Source: Helochares maculicollis (taxonomy: Eukaryota; Arthropoda; Insecta; Coleoptera; Hydrophilidae). Taken from it: a stretch of DNA of 64,000 nucleotides. The stretch spans positions 1-64,000 of the forward strand of contig JAWQRO010000017.1 in NCBI GenBank assembly GCA_033557835.1, written 5' to 3'. The position numbers and the translations under genes were made by a program. Each line of letters opens with the position of its first letter. Position 1 is the first letter of the stretch. The notes under the pieces were generated by a model, which searched no databases, had not been told where the DNA came from, and saw nothing but the letters and a program-made list of their open reading frames with translations. Shown here in pieces: positions 22,801 to 34,710 of the stretch.

Positions 22801-23534
22801 CGAATTCGAGCAGCTCCGAAAGTGAGGTTGAAAGAGAAAAAGAAACTAGAAAGAAAATAAAAACCAAAAAGAAGGTGAAGAAGCGAGAGTCAAGCTCTAG
22901 TGATAGTGATGCAGAGTATACAAAATCTAAGAAGGAAGTGAAAGATTCTAGTGATGAAGGCGATAAGAAGAAAAAGGAGGGCAAAAAGAGTAAACGGGAT
23001 AGCAGCGAGGAAAGGGTCACTAAAAAGAGGCATAGCACAGATTCTGCAGATGAAAAAGAGAAGAAATATAAAAAGAAAAGAGCTGCTAGTACTGATGATG
23101 AAAAAACCAAGAAGTTTAAAAAAGACGAATCTAGTGGCAGTGAATCCGACGCTAAATCGAAGCGTAAGAGAAAAGACAGCTCAGGTGATTCTGATCATGA
23201 GAAAGTTGAAAAATCAGACAAGAGAAAGCATAAACGTGAAAGCTCTTCTGATAGCGAAGAAGAAAGTATTAAGAAAAAGAAACATAAAAAGTCAAAGCCT
23301 AAATCAGGAAGTGACAGTGATGAAGAAGTAGAGACCAAGAAACGCAAGAAGGACAAAAAACATAAAAAGAAGAAGAAGCATTCGAAAAAGCATAAGAAAC
23401 ATAAGAAGAAGAAGGTTGAAAGTGATGACTCCGATAATAGTGATGTTGAAGTATTGAACGAAGACGAGAAGAAATTGCGAGAGAAGGCATTGAAGTCGAT
23501 GAAGCGGCAGAATTCCAGTGAAAAGTCGGAATGA
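16786..23534 (+). CDS. SRRM1: SRRM1 (SRm160) splicing coactivator, 967 aa, seven exons
   Basis: Exons 16786-16800, 16931-17020, 17080-17202, 20339-20509, 20620-20975, 21032-21541 and 21896-23534 sum to 2904 bp, exactly 968 codons with the stop. The first 133 residues follow human SRRM1: TEQDNRFSDKEKKLLKQ, then VDMSKIKLDVIKPWI and INLTGFLHGKNAREFM. Residues about 30-130 are the PWI domain, which binds nucleic acid. The rest is RS-rich, then Lys/Glu/Ser-rich with a KKHKKHKKKK tract, ending EKKLREKALKSMKR like the human EKHLREKALRSMRK. SRRM1 is a nuclear-speckle coactivator that links SR proteins and snRNPs at exonic enhancers and joins exon-junction complexes. Human SRRM1 is about 904 aa. An in-frame TAA at 16777 limits the start; three consecutive ATGs leave the exact Met open. 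Confidence 0.95.
16931..17020 (+). CDS. SRRM1: SRRM1 exon 2
   Basis: 30 codons after ttttcag: GTTTEQDNRFSDKEKK through CLSQR, before gtaaga. Phase 0. Confidence 0.93.
17080..17202 (+). CDS. SRRM1: SRRM1 exon 3, PWI domain
   Basis: 41 codons containing the name-giving Pro-Trp-Ile (IKPWI), then DDDVVVDFVYNQLEEK. Phase 0 at both ends. Confidence 0.95.
17203..20338 (+). other. SRRM1 intron 3
   Basis: A 3136 bp intron, far longer than the other SRRM1 introns (56-354 bp). An ORF at 17521-17832 has no recognisable domain. The GC-rich island at about 18950-19745 accounts for part of the extra length. Confidence 0.85.
18950..19745. other. GC-rich island of unknown origin inside SRRM1 intron 3
   Basis: About 800 bp with roughly 50-60% G+C (36 of 60 bases at 19021-19080, 28 of 60 at 19381-19440) in otherwise very AT-rich DNA. 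Edges are sharp. Overlapping ORFs exist on both strands (for example 18918-19277, 19277-19516 and 19428-19739 plus; 18975-19268 and 19300-19614 minus), none recognisable. The core agtgga recurs about six times between 19200 and 19430 in variants of tcttcaagtggacaaggcac. It may be a diverged transposon, a processed gene fragment or foreign DNA. Confidence 0.55.
20339..20509 (+). CDS. SRRM1: SRRM1 exon 4, end of PWI domain
   Basis: 57 codons after gttacag: YPDPKKIQINLTGFLHGKNA through RKEEIAKKR. It follows a 3.1 kb intron. A stop-free extension into the next intron (to 20557) is not coding. Confidence 0.95.
20620..20975 (+). CDS. SRRM1: SRRM1 exon 5, first RS region
   Basis: Begins DKEEKDRERDKERE, followed by RSRSRRSRSRSR-type repeats and a more acidic stretch, ending in a split Met codon (AT+G). 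Confidence 0.92.
21032..21541 (+). CDS. SRRM1: SRRM1 exon 6, RS region
   Basis: Opens E-P-Q-H-Q-V-S-K-L-Q-A-K-L after the split Met, then long SRSRSRSKS arrays. It ends in a split Arg codon (CG+A) at a gtaagt donor. Confidence 0.92.
21896..23534 (+). CDS. SRRM1: SRRM1 exon 7, RS/KE tail and stop
   Basis: 546 codons including TGA. RRRSPSRS-type repeats give way to PSPSPIKRP, SMSP-like Pro/Ser motifs, acidic/basic KKKRESSSSDSD blocks, a poly-Lys/His tract near 23350-23415 and the conserved REKALKSMKR end. Confidence 0.94.
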
Positions 23535-23750
23535 GGCGACCAGTATGAACTTGACTTTAGATTTAACTATTTTAGAAGGTAAAAGAGTGAATCTGTGTAC
23601 ATTTCTTGTTTTCTTCGTTTTATTTCATTCCGTGCATTGGTGTTCATTAACGACATTTCGACTTTTATTGATTGGTAAAACTTAATGGAATTCTACTTCC
23701 TGGATATATTGTATTTAAAAAATATTGAAAAACAAGTGTAATGATATATA

Positions 23751-23756
23751 AATAAA
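23751..23756 (+). terminator. Candidate poly(A) signal of SRRM1
   Basis: AATAAA 217 nt after the SRRM1 stop; the first signal in an otherwise unremarkable 3' UTR. Confidence 0.6.
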
Positions 23757-24378
23757 GATTGGAATAGCTTCAATGTTTTATTTGGCTTTACTTTATAATT
23801 TTGTATGATTACCAAAGGTTTGAGGTTGAGTGAAATTGTCAGTCAGTATTTTCCTTATATTACGGTAATTTACTCACATTTTGGGGGATATTAAATTGAT
23901 TTAATATAATATATAATATAATTTAATTTGACATAGTTGATTGATAATGCATTTATAAGGGTGAAATTCATTTTAGATTTTTGGTTCAAACCTGATATTT
24001 AGACTCGGTAGTCAGCCTGCCCAATCCTAATGTTACCATAATTATGAACAAGTTAAAGTAATGATTATAACGCATCACCTTTATTCCTTAAATAGAAGAA
24101 TGATCTCTTAACTGAATTGTAATAAGTAAGCTTTATCCTTAGTAAATTGCATTTTGAAAATAAATTGATGGGAGTATATTAGAAGTCTTAAAAAGCTATC
24201 CCTTAGTGAGATGTTGTGCTTTAGTTTGTAGTTAAGTTTGGATATTCAAATCGAAGTCGGTTTCTCCATCTTAGTTCTATAGAGTGTTTTACAGTTGGTG
24301 TTCGGTATTCCCCTTCCGCTAGCTGGAGCGGCTGTCTTGCAGGTGCCGGTGATAATAAGAAGAGATAATCAATTAAAT
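23757..24378. other. Intergenic, nothing clear
   Basis: AT-rich, with no ORF of note. G+C rises from about 24287 toward the putative promoter of the next gene. Confidence 0.45.
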
Positions 24379-24383
24379 TCAGT
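24379..24383 (+). promoter_or_regulatory. Candidate arthropod initiator (TCAGT)
   Basis: TCAGT in the context aaattcagttgcgg, about 200 nt upstream of the ATG at 24581. GGTAG lies at +28 to +32 relative to the A, four of five positions of a DPE. The motif is short, so this is tentative. Confidence 0.3.
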
Positions 24384-24580
24384 TGCGGACGTGAGCGAAT
24401 GTGGTGTGGTAGGTTGATTTTTAGTTTGTCCTAACCTAAAAAAATCGCTTTTATTTTGTTTTCGTGACTAACAATCGTCTTGTTCAGCTTTCGGCATTTA
24501 TTTTTTAGTTGACCAAGCTTTAAGTGTTGTTGCTCTAATGTGAAACGTGCTTAAAATTGTCGACTTTTCCCTATAAATAA

Positions 24581-24770
24581 ATGGAAAACACCATCAGGAC
24601 TCCGCTGGAACATTTTTCTGAAGATGTAAGTTGAATTTTTCCTAGTTTTTTGAATTAACTTGGGTCACTTTCATCGATCAGGTCGCGGAAACGGAGGTCA
24701 GGAAATATTTTATAGCCACTTTGACATCTAGTTTGCCTTGCTTTCTAAAGTTTAAAAGTTTTTTTGACAA
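24581..24770 (+). CDS. 5' end of an unidentified gene, two short exons
   Basis: ATG at 24581 opens 15 codons (MENTIRTPLEHFSED) ending at gtaagt (24626). After a 56 bp intron the acceptor atcag at 24677-24681 leads to 89 bp in the same phase (VAETEVRKYF, then SSLPCFLKFKSFFD) and a second donor, gtaaga at 24771. Without that donor the frame would stop at once (TAA). Intron length, both donors and a leader-like upstream stretch make a real first exon plausible. I recognise no family and found no downstream exon with confidence. The second exon ends in phase 2, which would also fit the Limpet exon at 57890, 33 kb away. Confidence 0.4.
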
Positions 24771-26310
24771 GTAAGAAAGTTTGTTGACATTATGTATTGT
24801 ATGAATTTTATACACAATCGCAAGCGAATTGTTCGCAGAGTAACTAAATGCGAAGTTCAATTTTATTTATCAATAATTTAGAAAGGATTGCATGCACTTT
24901 TTTTCGCCTTTGTTGAGTAAATCATGTTGCGAAGTCAGATAAATGCTTATTTTTTAACGATCCATTATTAGTAAGAGATTATATTTAGAACAAACTGTAA
25001 ACAGCTTTAATGCATAATTAGTTTAATAAATTGCTTAAAGTTATTGGGTTTCATTAATTAATGCCTCCTTAGTTTTAGATAATTATCATAGAAGCGTTTT
25101 GATTAATTATTGCTTGCATTTTCATCTTAAATGGAACGAAAATGTTTTTCAAAATCAAATCGTCTGATACGCACTTTTCGTTTGCGAACAGTTACTATAT
25201 AGCTTTGAAAATGGTTTGATAAAATAATTAGTTGTGATTAAAATATCAATAGTTATATAATTGATGGTAGTGGGTTAGTTTTGTCATTACTTTTTTAAAT
25301 AGATTTTTCTAATATTGCTATCCAATTTCTGTTCTACAATGGCAAGACAACTGAAGAAGAGTAGGGTATCGATTTTTTTTGTAATGAGTGTAAGAGCTTA
25401 CAACATTAACAAAGATGTACACCTATTTAATACTTTCAAGTGGTCTGTATTTGTGTGTGAAATTACTTTAAATACATGTTAATTTTTGAGTGCCTTAAAA
25501 GCTATACATAATACTTGAACAACTTTAACTTAAATCAGTGATATTTGTAAAAAATTGCATTTATTGAGGCAAGCGCCTCTCACCATTTAAATACAATGTC
25601 TCTCGTACTATGCGCTATTTAGGTTCTTAGAATATAACAAAACTGTTTTAATATCTAAAAATTTAATGTATAAAATTGGATATTCTATTATTGAATGAGA
25701 TATTTCCTCAGGCTTGGAGCATTTGGAATAATGTGGTTTGTTAGGCTGCTCAGCAGTTCGCTGAAGGCTGCCTTCCTCATATTTACTCCTTATTAGGCAT
25801 TCAAATACTTTTGGAAGGCTTCATTAAATTGACTGTGTGCAACATTTCAAATAACGTAATTGACACCGTAATAATTGCTTAGGTCATATCCCATTATTTA
25901 GGTTTCGATTTATTATTATATGGTTAGTCTGTTGAAAGATAATTAAAGTTAAGTAACATTTCAGTGTGTAATCAAAATATCAAATACTGTCTTATTTCAG
26001 TATTTTGTGATGATTCTCTTGCATGATGCCAAAAATCATGAAATTCGGCAGTTGTGTTGTGCTGTGCATATAAAATTCGTTGTGATAATGTATTTATCCT
26101 AAAGAAACCAGAAACATACGCGGAACATAATAGGTGGATATAAAATCGGTTTCAGGATTATACGTTGTAGCAATTGTAGGGGCCGAAATTCCTCAAATTC
26201 TCACAAAAAAAAGCATGTTAATTTTTTTCTATCTTGCATAGACTTAGCATTGATGCTAGAAACTCTTTTCCCTTCAATAGCTTCATTTTTTAGTACTAAA
26301 TGCTTTTTTA
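24771..26310. other. No gene seen
   Basis: AT-rich sequence between the putative donor at 24771 and the first DR1 repeat copy. No coding block recognised. Confidence 0.45.
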
Positions 26311-27205
26311 TACAAGGTGTTGCAGAAATAATTTTCCATACTTAACCCACATGATAAGAACGCCAATGTGACCACGACCTGGTATTTTTTAAATACAAAT
26401 AAAAATGTTAAAAATTTGGCTAATTTGGGACTCCTGGCATAATTGAAATGATGCCGATAAACCATGCTGAATTAAAGAATATTATGCAGACACAACGGCA
26501 CTGTTATTGCTATAAAAATACTGGCATCACAATCAAACACGTCGTTAGATCTTTCAAAACCTCCAGATTAATTTTTCTCATGAACGCAAAACCGTCCTTA
26601 TCAAAGAGAAACGGAAAAAGAACAAAACCAACAATTAAAGTCAAATTTTATAGCTCCGCGTTTTTCGAATCATTTAAAACAGAACGTGACCTCGAAAAAG
26701 ATCGCTTTGTATTATTATCTTCCGCCGCAAGAAAGACGATTACCTCATACATCGCAAACTAACGTCACCTTTATCTCTAAAAATACCGGGACCACAATTA
26801 AACCAAGTCGTTGGATCCGTCAAAATCACGTAATTAAATTTTTGCATGAACGCAAAACCTTTCTTATGAAATAGAAACAGAGAAAAACACATAAACAATC
26901 ATAAAAGGCATATTTTATTGAGGCGCGTTGCAGAAAACAACGCGTGACCTTGCGAAAATTTCAGTTTGTGTTGCCATCTTTTGCCGCAAGAAAGGTGATT
27001 ATACCGGGTATCGCAAACAAATTCATATTTGTAAAGTGATAATTAGTCAAAACTAAATTACAACAATACGTTTTTGTCAATAACAAATTGCATTTATTTT
27101 ACCTTTTTAGTTTTAAATATAAAACGATTTAAATTCAACGCGCAAGAATAAATTTGTGACCCGGCTTAACAGATATCGACAGAAGCCGAGGAGCCGAGAA
27201 CGTAA
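26311..27205 (+). repeat. Dispersed repeat DR1, copy a (two internal units)
   Basis: It aligns by eye with 63297-64000 over its whole visible length (shared blocks: gacctggtattttt-like, atttggctaatttgggactc, catgaacgcaaaaccgtc) and with 28295-28841 in part. Inside it are two tandem units of about 265 bp, starting near 26510 and 26776. Each runs from ataaaaatac to ccgccgcaagaaag and tcgcaaac. ORFs at 26448-26762 and 26686-26874 are not conserved between copies. No transposase or terminal inverted repeat was recognised. Confidence 0.8.
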
Positions 27206-28294
27206 ATAACTTCAAATAAACTATAATAATTATACGAAGACTGTTAAATATCAAATTAAGTAAATTGTAAAATTATAAATTGAATATCTTATTAGCTGGC
27301 GTTGAATTTAACATATCGAATCAAATAAAAACGCTAGTAAACAAGTGGAGCTTCTCTTGCCTCTGTGGTTGTAAATTAATTCCGCTGTTTTTTGTTATGT
27401 TTTAGAGTAGCCTAGTATGAGCTTTCAGTTATATGATTTTAGCCACTATAAAAAGAACGTTTCTTTCTTATTTCATATTTAATAGATTCGGGTGATTTAC
27501 ATGTTAACAAAAACTTCATTCTTTGAATAAAGCTTATATCTTTCTAGTTTAGCGAACTTGCATAATCGTAAATAATGAATAAAATACATCGAAATGAAAC
27601 TATTAGTAAAACATTGACCACACATGTGCTCTTTGTCTTTCCTCTTCGGTTGAAATGTAATAGACTATTAACTTTTTTCTCTTGTGTATATTCCTTTTCA
27701 ATAAGGTTTTTTTATTATTATTCCGTCTCTTCGAGTCCACCTGGATTAAGCTTAGATAAGAAGGGAATTCTTTGAAATAATGGCTCTTAACATGTTCATG
27801 TAATTAATATCTTGGTTACTAATTATGCCCCAAAATGCAAGCAAAAACCTATCGCATATTATTTCTTATATCTACCACCCTTTTAAGTTTAGTAACTTAA
27901 ATTTTGAAACTGGCTGTATCTATGGACATTCCTGCTGATGGGTTGGCGTTTTTTTTGCGATTGTAATGGTCCTGATTCTTTGCATTTTGGCGCAATATTT
28001 GAAATAAATTATCTCAATTAAACAATGTTACATTCAGTTTTTGGATTGTTTGGGAAAATATTTACGCTGGCAATTCCAAAAAATTCCTCAATTTCAAGGA
28101 GGCTGTCTGTTGCTGACCATTCTTTATCATCAGCTTCATTCACCTTAATTTTCTGTGGAAGTGTAAATAACCCAACATACAAAAGAAATATTTGTGCATC
28201 GATGCACAAAATAAAACAAGACAAATGAAACTTTAAGAAGTTATATCCTGCAATAGGAGTCGAAAATGGTTGAATATGATGTTATTGATGATGG

Positions 28295-28841
28295 TGGTAG
28301 TATTATGAGAACGATAATTTGAACATGACCTATTTTACAGATGTAAATAATAATATTGAAAATTTGGCTAATTTGGGAAACATTCGAAATGACACTGATA
28401 GACCATGCTGTGTTAAGGAACATTTTGAAGATTTAAGGGCACTTTTATCTCTATTAAATAAGTTGTTAGATTCGTCAAAATCTCGAGATTGAATTTTTTC
28501 ATGAACTTTTTAATCTTTTTTGTGAAATAGAAGCAAAGAAATGGGCGATTGTTTGTCAATTTTTATTACAGCACATTAATTTTTTGTGAACGGTTATGGA
28601 AACAAAACTTGACCATAAAAGATCATTGCTTCCGCCGCAAAACAGGTAATTACATGATACACCATAAATCAATCCATATTTGTTCTGTGAAAATTCGTGT
28701 TTTAAAAATTGCAAAAATACGTCTTTGTAATGTAATTTATTTTTGCATACTATATTAATTACTAAATAACAACATCACAAGAAAATGTCTCTAAATCGTT
28801 CTAACAAATATCGACGGAATGGGCAAGTAGTCTTCGACGTA
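28295..28841 (+). repeat. Dispersed repeat DR1, copy b (one internal unit)
   Basis: It matches copy a at both ends: atttggctaatttggg and gacactgatagaccatgctg near its start, ccgccgcaaaacaggtaatt in the unit, and aacaaatatcgacgg near its end (copy a: aacagatatcgacag). It carries only one copy of the ~265 bp unit and is more diverged. Confidence 0.7.
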
Positions 28842-31800
28842 ATGGTCAAATTGTGATTTATCCCCAGTCCGGTTGCACTGGGTTGGCCGCTGCATCTAAC
28901 AGATATCATAATGGAACATGTTAAAGATATCATTTATAGCGCACTTTACTAGCTAATAGTATTGTGATTATAATATTAGGCAAATTAAAAAAATCGAGGA
29001 AGTGAAATAGCGGGTAATTCCTAGCTTATCTATCTATATATTATTATTACTCATTAACTAAATAGTTTAGGATTAATGCTGTCAATTCAATGTAAGATAT
29101 TGAATATATTTTCGTTATTGTCAAGTAGTTTTGATTAACGTAAAGCAAATTCACAATTAAAACACCGTATTGCGTTCATTAATTTATGGACGAAAAATTC
29201 GAAAATTAATATAAGATTCTTCAAGCGAAAGTAATTTACAGAACCATGATTCGAAATCTCTGTTGGTATCTATTGATCTTCAAATATGGCATTTTGGTGA
29301 AATAAAACAAATAGTTGGCTTAACTACAAAGTCTCCAGTAAGTGCTTGCCTACAATAAGTGCACTATTTGCTTACGAGTCTGTGCAAGCGTCCCTACGAA
29401 ACAGCAAACACAGTTTAAAACTTCCGCCGAACTACAATATATGCATGAACATTACTGGAATGCATGAAATTTTTATTCGTCATCATATTTTCCCACATTG
29501 AATTATTATCGATTATTTTTAAATATTCGAGATTACATAATGGCAAAGTAAATAGAGATGAATGAGTTCGTCGACTGAGATAAATTGTATATCTTGTAGT
29601 AATCCGGTTAAAACTGTGGTTATTGTATTCCATGTCGTGGAAAATGTTGTGAAAATGCGCCAATTGATGTATTATTGTCCGTTGAGAACGCCCCTGTTAG
29701 AAGTGAGTAAATTTTCACTCTTCTGTATCTACTGTTCTAACCTACTTGGCTTACTATTATTAATTACACTAAGTAGCTTGTAAGTTTTAACGCTAGCTAC
29801 CAAAAAATCACTTTTATCTGTGAATATGCAGCGAAATTTTACTCGTGCACCAACCATGCTTTCGGCACACGAAAATTGCCTACGTTATACAAAAAACTTT
29901 AATAAAATGAATGGAACAACAGTAATTTCGTTGAGCGTTGTATTCACTTCCACCAGACTAATTTTATTCGTTCTACCTGCGAATAATTATGTGGGTACAG
30001 TACAATTCGAGAAGGTGTTTTATTTGGTAAACTAGCTACAGTGTTCTTATTTGTTTTAACGCAGCTTAGTACAATAACAGGAAGTCTACATCATCAAGAA
30101 GAGTTGAATGCGTTTCAACAAATTTATACATTGTTTATTTTTAATAAGAGCTTTTAACAGAATTAACTTTTAGTTTTGAAATAATCTCGAACTTCTATCA
30201 AGCAGTGAGGGAAAGTAGTACTACGTGGAGCTACACGCAGATTGAACCTATTATTTGCTATTTTTTCATAATTTTGCATTTGATATATTCGCAAAGATTG
30301 TTTTGTATAGTAAATACAACGTTTCCGTCTACCAATAAACGTGTAAACGGGTGTGTATGAGATATATCTAATTTCAATACAAGCTATAATTACTCGTTTT
30401 CTGTATAAATGTATAGCAAATAAGTGTAATGTGATTGAATAGCAAAACATTCGAATTACATTCTTGACGTGGCAATAAGTTTGATGTCCATTCACTTCGT
30501 ATTTCGGCACGTGTACGTCCTAACTGTTTGCTACGCAAATTATTGTTTTTCAAATAAGACCCATTGAGAAAAAAAAACATAACTACAAGTGGAATTAATG
30601 GATATTTTTTACAATTCGTTTGAGGAGTAGAAACAATTTTCCAAACCGTGACTTCTAATAAGTTTCTCATGACCACAAAAAATATATTAAAAATTGTCTC
30701 AATTTAACATCGGTAATAGAATCGTTTGATTTGCTTGAACGATTGACCATTCTACCAAAAAAGATCAACTAATTAGCCCAGATTACTTTGAGGCCTCTTT
30801 AATTTCAAACAAACTCCTCAACTGTGACTCCTTTTTCCATTCATAATTAAAGTCTAAGTGCAAACAGTTATTGCGGGTTTTATTCGACCTAACGACTTGC
30901 TGCTTCAGCATCTGCCGAACGCTGTTTGCTTTACATAATTCCTTGCTAACGATGGCGCTGTGCTGAGCGGCCCAAGGGCTGTGCCATTCAAACAAATTGC
31001 TTTAATATTCCTATTTGATAATGGGTCCAAGCACGCAATGTGATCGTTCAGCACATAAAAAGGACTAATCTGCGTGCGTAATAAATACGTGTTGATATGA
31101 AGATAGCTCGCAAGTTGTCGAAACAGCGCCCTACGGTTTTAGCTGAATCTACTGCATCTGGGACGAAAAATCAGAAACATAAATTTAAACAACAAAAAGC
31201 ATTTCCTTGTAAAGAGCAATAATAAATTCATTTATATTTTCGTCTTATCCCTAGACAGTTTTCGCAATATAAACAGCCACGCAATATATACAGGCAGCTT
31301 CGACAAACAAATCCTTTAATATCTTTTACAAAATTAACACAAAAAGCTGGATCGTTTGTATTTTCCAGTTTGCTGCATAATGAAACTGAAACAGTTTTAA
31401 AAGATTAATCCTTAATGATACCTGAAACTAAATGAATTTTAGAATTCTTCGTAAATTTTAGACGTTAGAATACTTAAATACTGTAAGACGTTTCCATGGG
31501 AGTCCAGTAAACTGCTCCGTTATGTGTCAAATCTTCAAGGCGTAACTAAAAAGAATGAATCAACCGATTGAGAGTTTACTGGCCCAGCTAATTAAAGTGC
31601 AGTTACCACTAGCTTTACACCTTTTTCCCATTAGTAGATATTCGTTCTACTGGTGACAGTATTTGATCGTTGGTCCTCGTAATGGGGAATCCTACACAAC
31701 CCCCCTGTCCCTCACCCAAACGCCGGCAGTACTAAACACAGCAAAAGAAATCAAATAATTCAACCTCATATATGTAACAGATGCATCCTAATGTATATAA

Positions 31801-34572
31801 ACCAGGAACATATGGCTAACGAGAGAGAAATGTTTGTTACTTAATCAAGTATGCTGTAGTTTCGACGTCACTGTGCACGACCATAGAAGGTAAACTCGAG
31901 ACCGAAAGTCTTAAGTCTGCAATTCGAGGGAGATGGAATATGATTCTAAACTCATGTAGGCTCTCTTTTCTATAGCACCTAAGTGCAATACCCCGTGCTT
32001 TCTTTGCTAACTCAGATGTATCCCAAAGGTTTCATTTTTAGACCGTTGGAAGTACATTCAAAAATTAAAGCATTCTTTATACTCAAACGGGAGACATTCT
32101 GCAAGGTTGGACAATTAAAACTGATGGCGTCTGCATTGCTGACACATATTATGTGACCCTGTGTGCTTAACAATATTATGTATGCAAGGTCTGCTTGGCG
32201 CTCAAAAGCGGATATCTTACAACTTTTTTGCAATTTTAAGCACGCCGCTAAATATTCCGACCGCTCTGTTCACAAATCTCAAGTAAAATTCGTATTTAAA
32301 ACGTCCTTTCTCCACAGTCGATGAAGCATGATAAAAGTTACACTTAATTAAATGATGTCATGTTTATTTCTCCTGCTGCTTTAAATTGTTTATAACTTCA
32401 TTTGTAATTTCAATTAAGACACAGAGCTGTGTATATCAGATATTTTTAAACAGGAAATGTGGGTAGAAGGCGGCTGTTGCAACTAGCATAATAAATATTA
32501 GAGTCAATATTGATATTTTTAAATAATAGTAAATGATTACAATAGATCGATTTTATTTATACTTACATACGCACTTTTTTTAGAAAGAAATCTTTTTATT
32601 CACATAATATGCGATGCCTTGGCGAATGAAAAAAAATATGAACAGTCAATGAGAAAGAATTGCCTCTCCAAAGGTAGCGAGCGCGAAAAATACATCCCCT
32701 ATTTATTCGTTTACATACAGGAGATTTACCGATCGGCAAATAAAAAGTTTTCATATAATATATTTGTCTACATCCAGCCTTCAAATAAATGAGCGTTGGT
32801 AAACGGAAAGAATAACAATTTTTTGTCAAATTTTTCAAATTATTGCATACTAAATTATAATAAACCTATGTGAATAATGTTCGACCTGTTTTTGCGCAAT
32901 TTTCCTCAACATTTTCGCATATAATACATTAGCAAAATGAATTTAGGGGAACGCAAAAACAAATTTTTCGACTTTATACATTTCGTGTTCCTAAACACAA
33001 ATTAAATAGCAGTTAATACCACTTATGTTTGCTCGCAAATTTCATACATAATTTCACTTCTTGTATCTTTATAACATATTCCCGGTTCCCCAAACAACAA
33101 AAATTAATTATTGATATCTGATTAACCAATAAAATATGTCAAGGCTCATAACGCCGATATAACTGAGCAGAATTTGGTGATTTTAGTCGTATTTTATGAA
33201 TAGATAAATATTAAAACATTTGCTTTATTTAGTTTTATATTTACTTGGGATTGTATTGATTTTCAGCGGGTTTCTTCTCAAACTAAGGGTCTTGTCGCAT
33301 TTTTGAGTAGCTTACACTTGGCTTCATTAGTACAATAAAGTCTCAAATATAATCAAGACAATTATGGAGCAAACTTTTGGAAACAAATACCTTTATTGTA
33401 GTTTCAAAATTGAAATTCACTTAAGTTACATACATAATCTAAATGTTGAAATTTTTATGTATAAAACTGCAATGTAAAAACTTGCAGTCTCACATTCCCG
33501 CATACATATATGTATGGTACATATATTTCTAGCGGATTTATATTGCTATATAATAAAACAAGATACTGAAATCAAATTGAAATTTGATGTTCATTTTTGC
33601 ATACCCTTTAATTTTGCTTCGCTCTTAATTAAAAGCTTCAACTTAAGCAAATATCCAGAAATATTCCGCTTTGCCTCGCTTTGTCCTACAATTAAAAACA
33701 TCATATTAAATTTCTTACATTCAGACACATGCTTTACAATTACACGTCAGAATCTGCCGAAAATGAGACATGATTTGCTTATACTTTACCATTCACGCAG
33801 CATAAGTAAATAATTTTTTTACGACAGTCTGAGGAATCGTCCTGATTTACTGCGCTTTAAAATTGCCTCTTACTTTAAAGGTCTAGATGATACGATCTGT
33901 ACATATTTTTCAGCCAGAACTGAAGAACACATTCAGCAATTTTCTACAATTTTATATAGAGATATCTGTACTACAAACTAGCTTTCTGAGATACATTATT
34001 AATACGTATTGCCAACAATGAAGTAAACTGCTTCTAAAAAGGAAAACCCAGTTGGCAGAATACATTTTGAGTCAAATCAGGCAATTGCTCAAAATACTCA
34101 ACCACATATCAGACGATAAAACTAAAAACATAATTATAAATCAAATCACAGAAGCTTTCTGGGAAAATAATAACCCATGTAAACATTTAATAAAGATAAT
34201 TACATATTAAAATGTAATTATAAACCAACACAAAACACCTTTAAAAAACCGTACTTGTAATAGAATTAAACAACTTTCGTAAATAATGTGAAATAAGTTT
34301 CTAACATCTGCAAAAGGACTGCTGTAGGCACAGCAGATTAGAACTTCGATTTGGGTTAAATTAACCAAACGCTTTGACATCCAGAATCATGCAGCTATTG
34401 CTAGCATGAACTGAGGCTTTTTTCGGTTAGAAATCATGTGTTTTCCTATTAACAGAGAATCTAAAGAACAAAATGAACAGGAGGAGAAATTAGTTAATAA
34501 AATAGAATATTAAAATGTATGCAAATCGCCCAATTATCTTGAGAAATTGTGTGGCACAACAATGTATTCCTC
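28842..34572. other. Gene-poor stretch, nothing firmly supported
   Basis: AT-rich. Many short ORFs on both strands (29415-29663, 29562-29783, 30163-30676, 30783-30995, 32012-32233, 32596-32838, 33514-33813) lack recognisable motifs. One at 29562 ends at a gtgagt donor (29703) in phase 0 but reads like chance sequence. Confidence 0.45.
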
Positions 34573-34710
34573 CATACTGCCAACATACGAAATGCTGCAG
34601 CTTCCAAAAATCGAAACATCCATCATATAGTCCGGATATGACCTGTAGTGAATATTATTTATTTCCTTATTTATAAAAAATATCTAGAGGAATACTGACG
34701 ATAGATAATT
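34573..34710 (+). pseudogene. Mariner transposase fossil
   Basis: Fragments of the catalytic region survive: H-T-A-N-I-R at 34573 and, in another frame, SYSPDMTCSEYYLFPYL near 34622-34670, like mariner PYSPDLAPCDYYLFPKL. The catalytic Asp before YYLF is Glu, and a frameshift and stops are present. The flanks may hold more of the element, but I could not delimit it. Confidence 0.65.

Noticed and set aside
21006..23490. Other-frame ORFs across SRRM1 RS exons (for example 21088-21465, 22475-23110)
   Set aside because: Shadows of the RS/KE-rich coding frame; only the frame that joins to exact length over seven exons is real.
26448..26874. Plus-strand ORFs at 26448-26762 and 26686-26874
   Set aside because: They lie in DR1 copy a and are not preserved in copies b and c.
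29562..29702. 47-codon ORF ending at a gtgagt donor in phase 0
   Set aside because: No initiator or promoter context and no domain; a different frame of the same DNA has a Cys cluster but no start or acceptor. Too weak to list as an exon.
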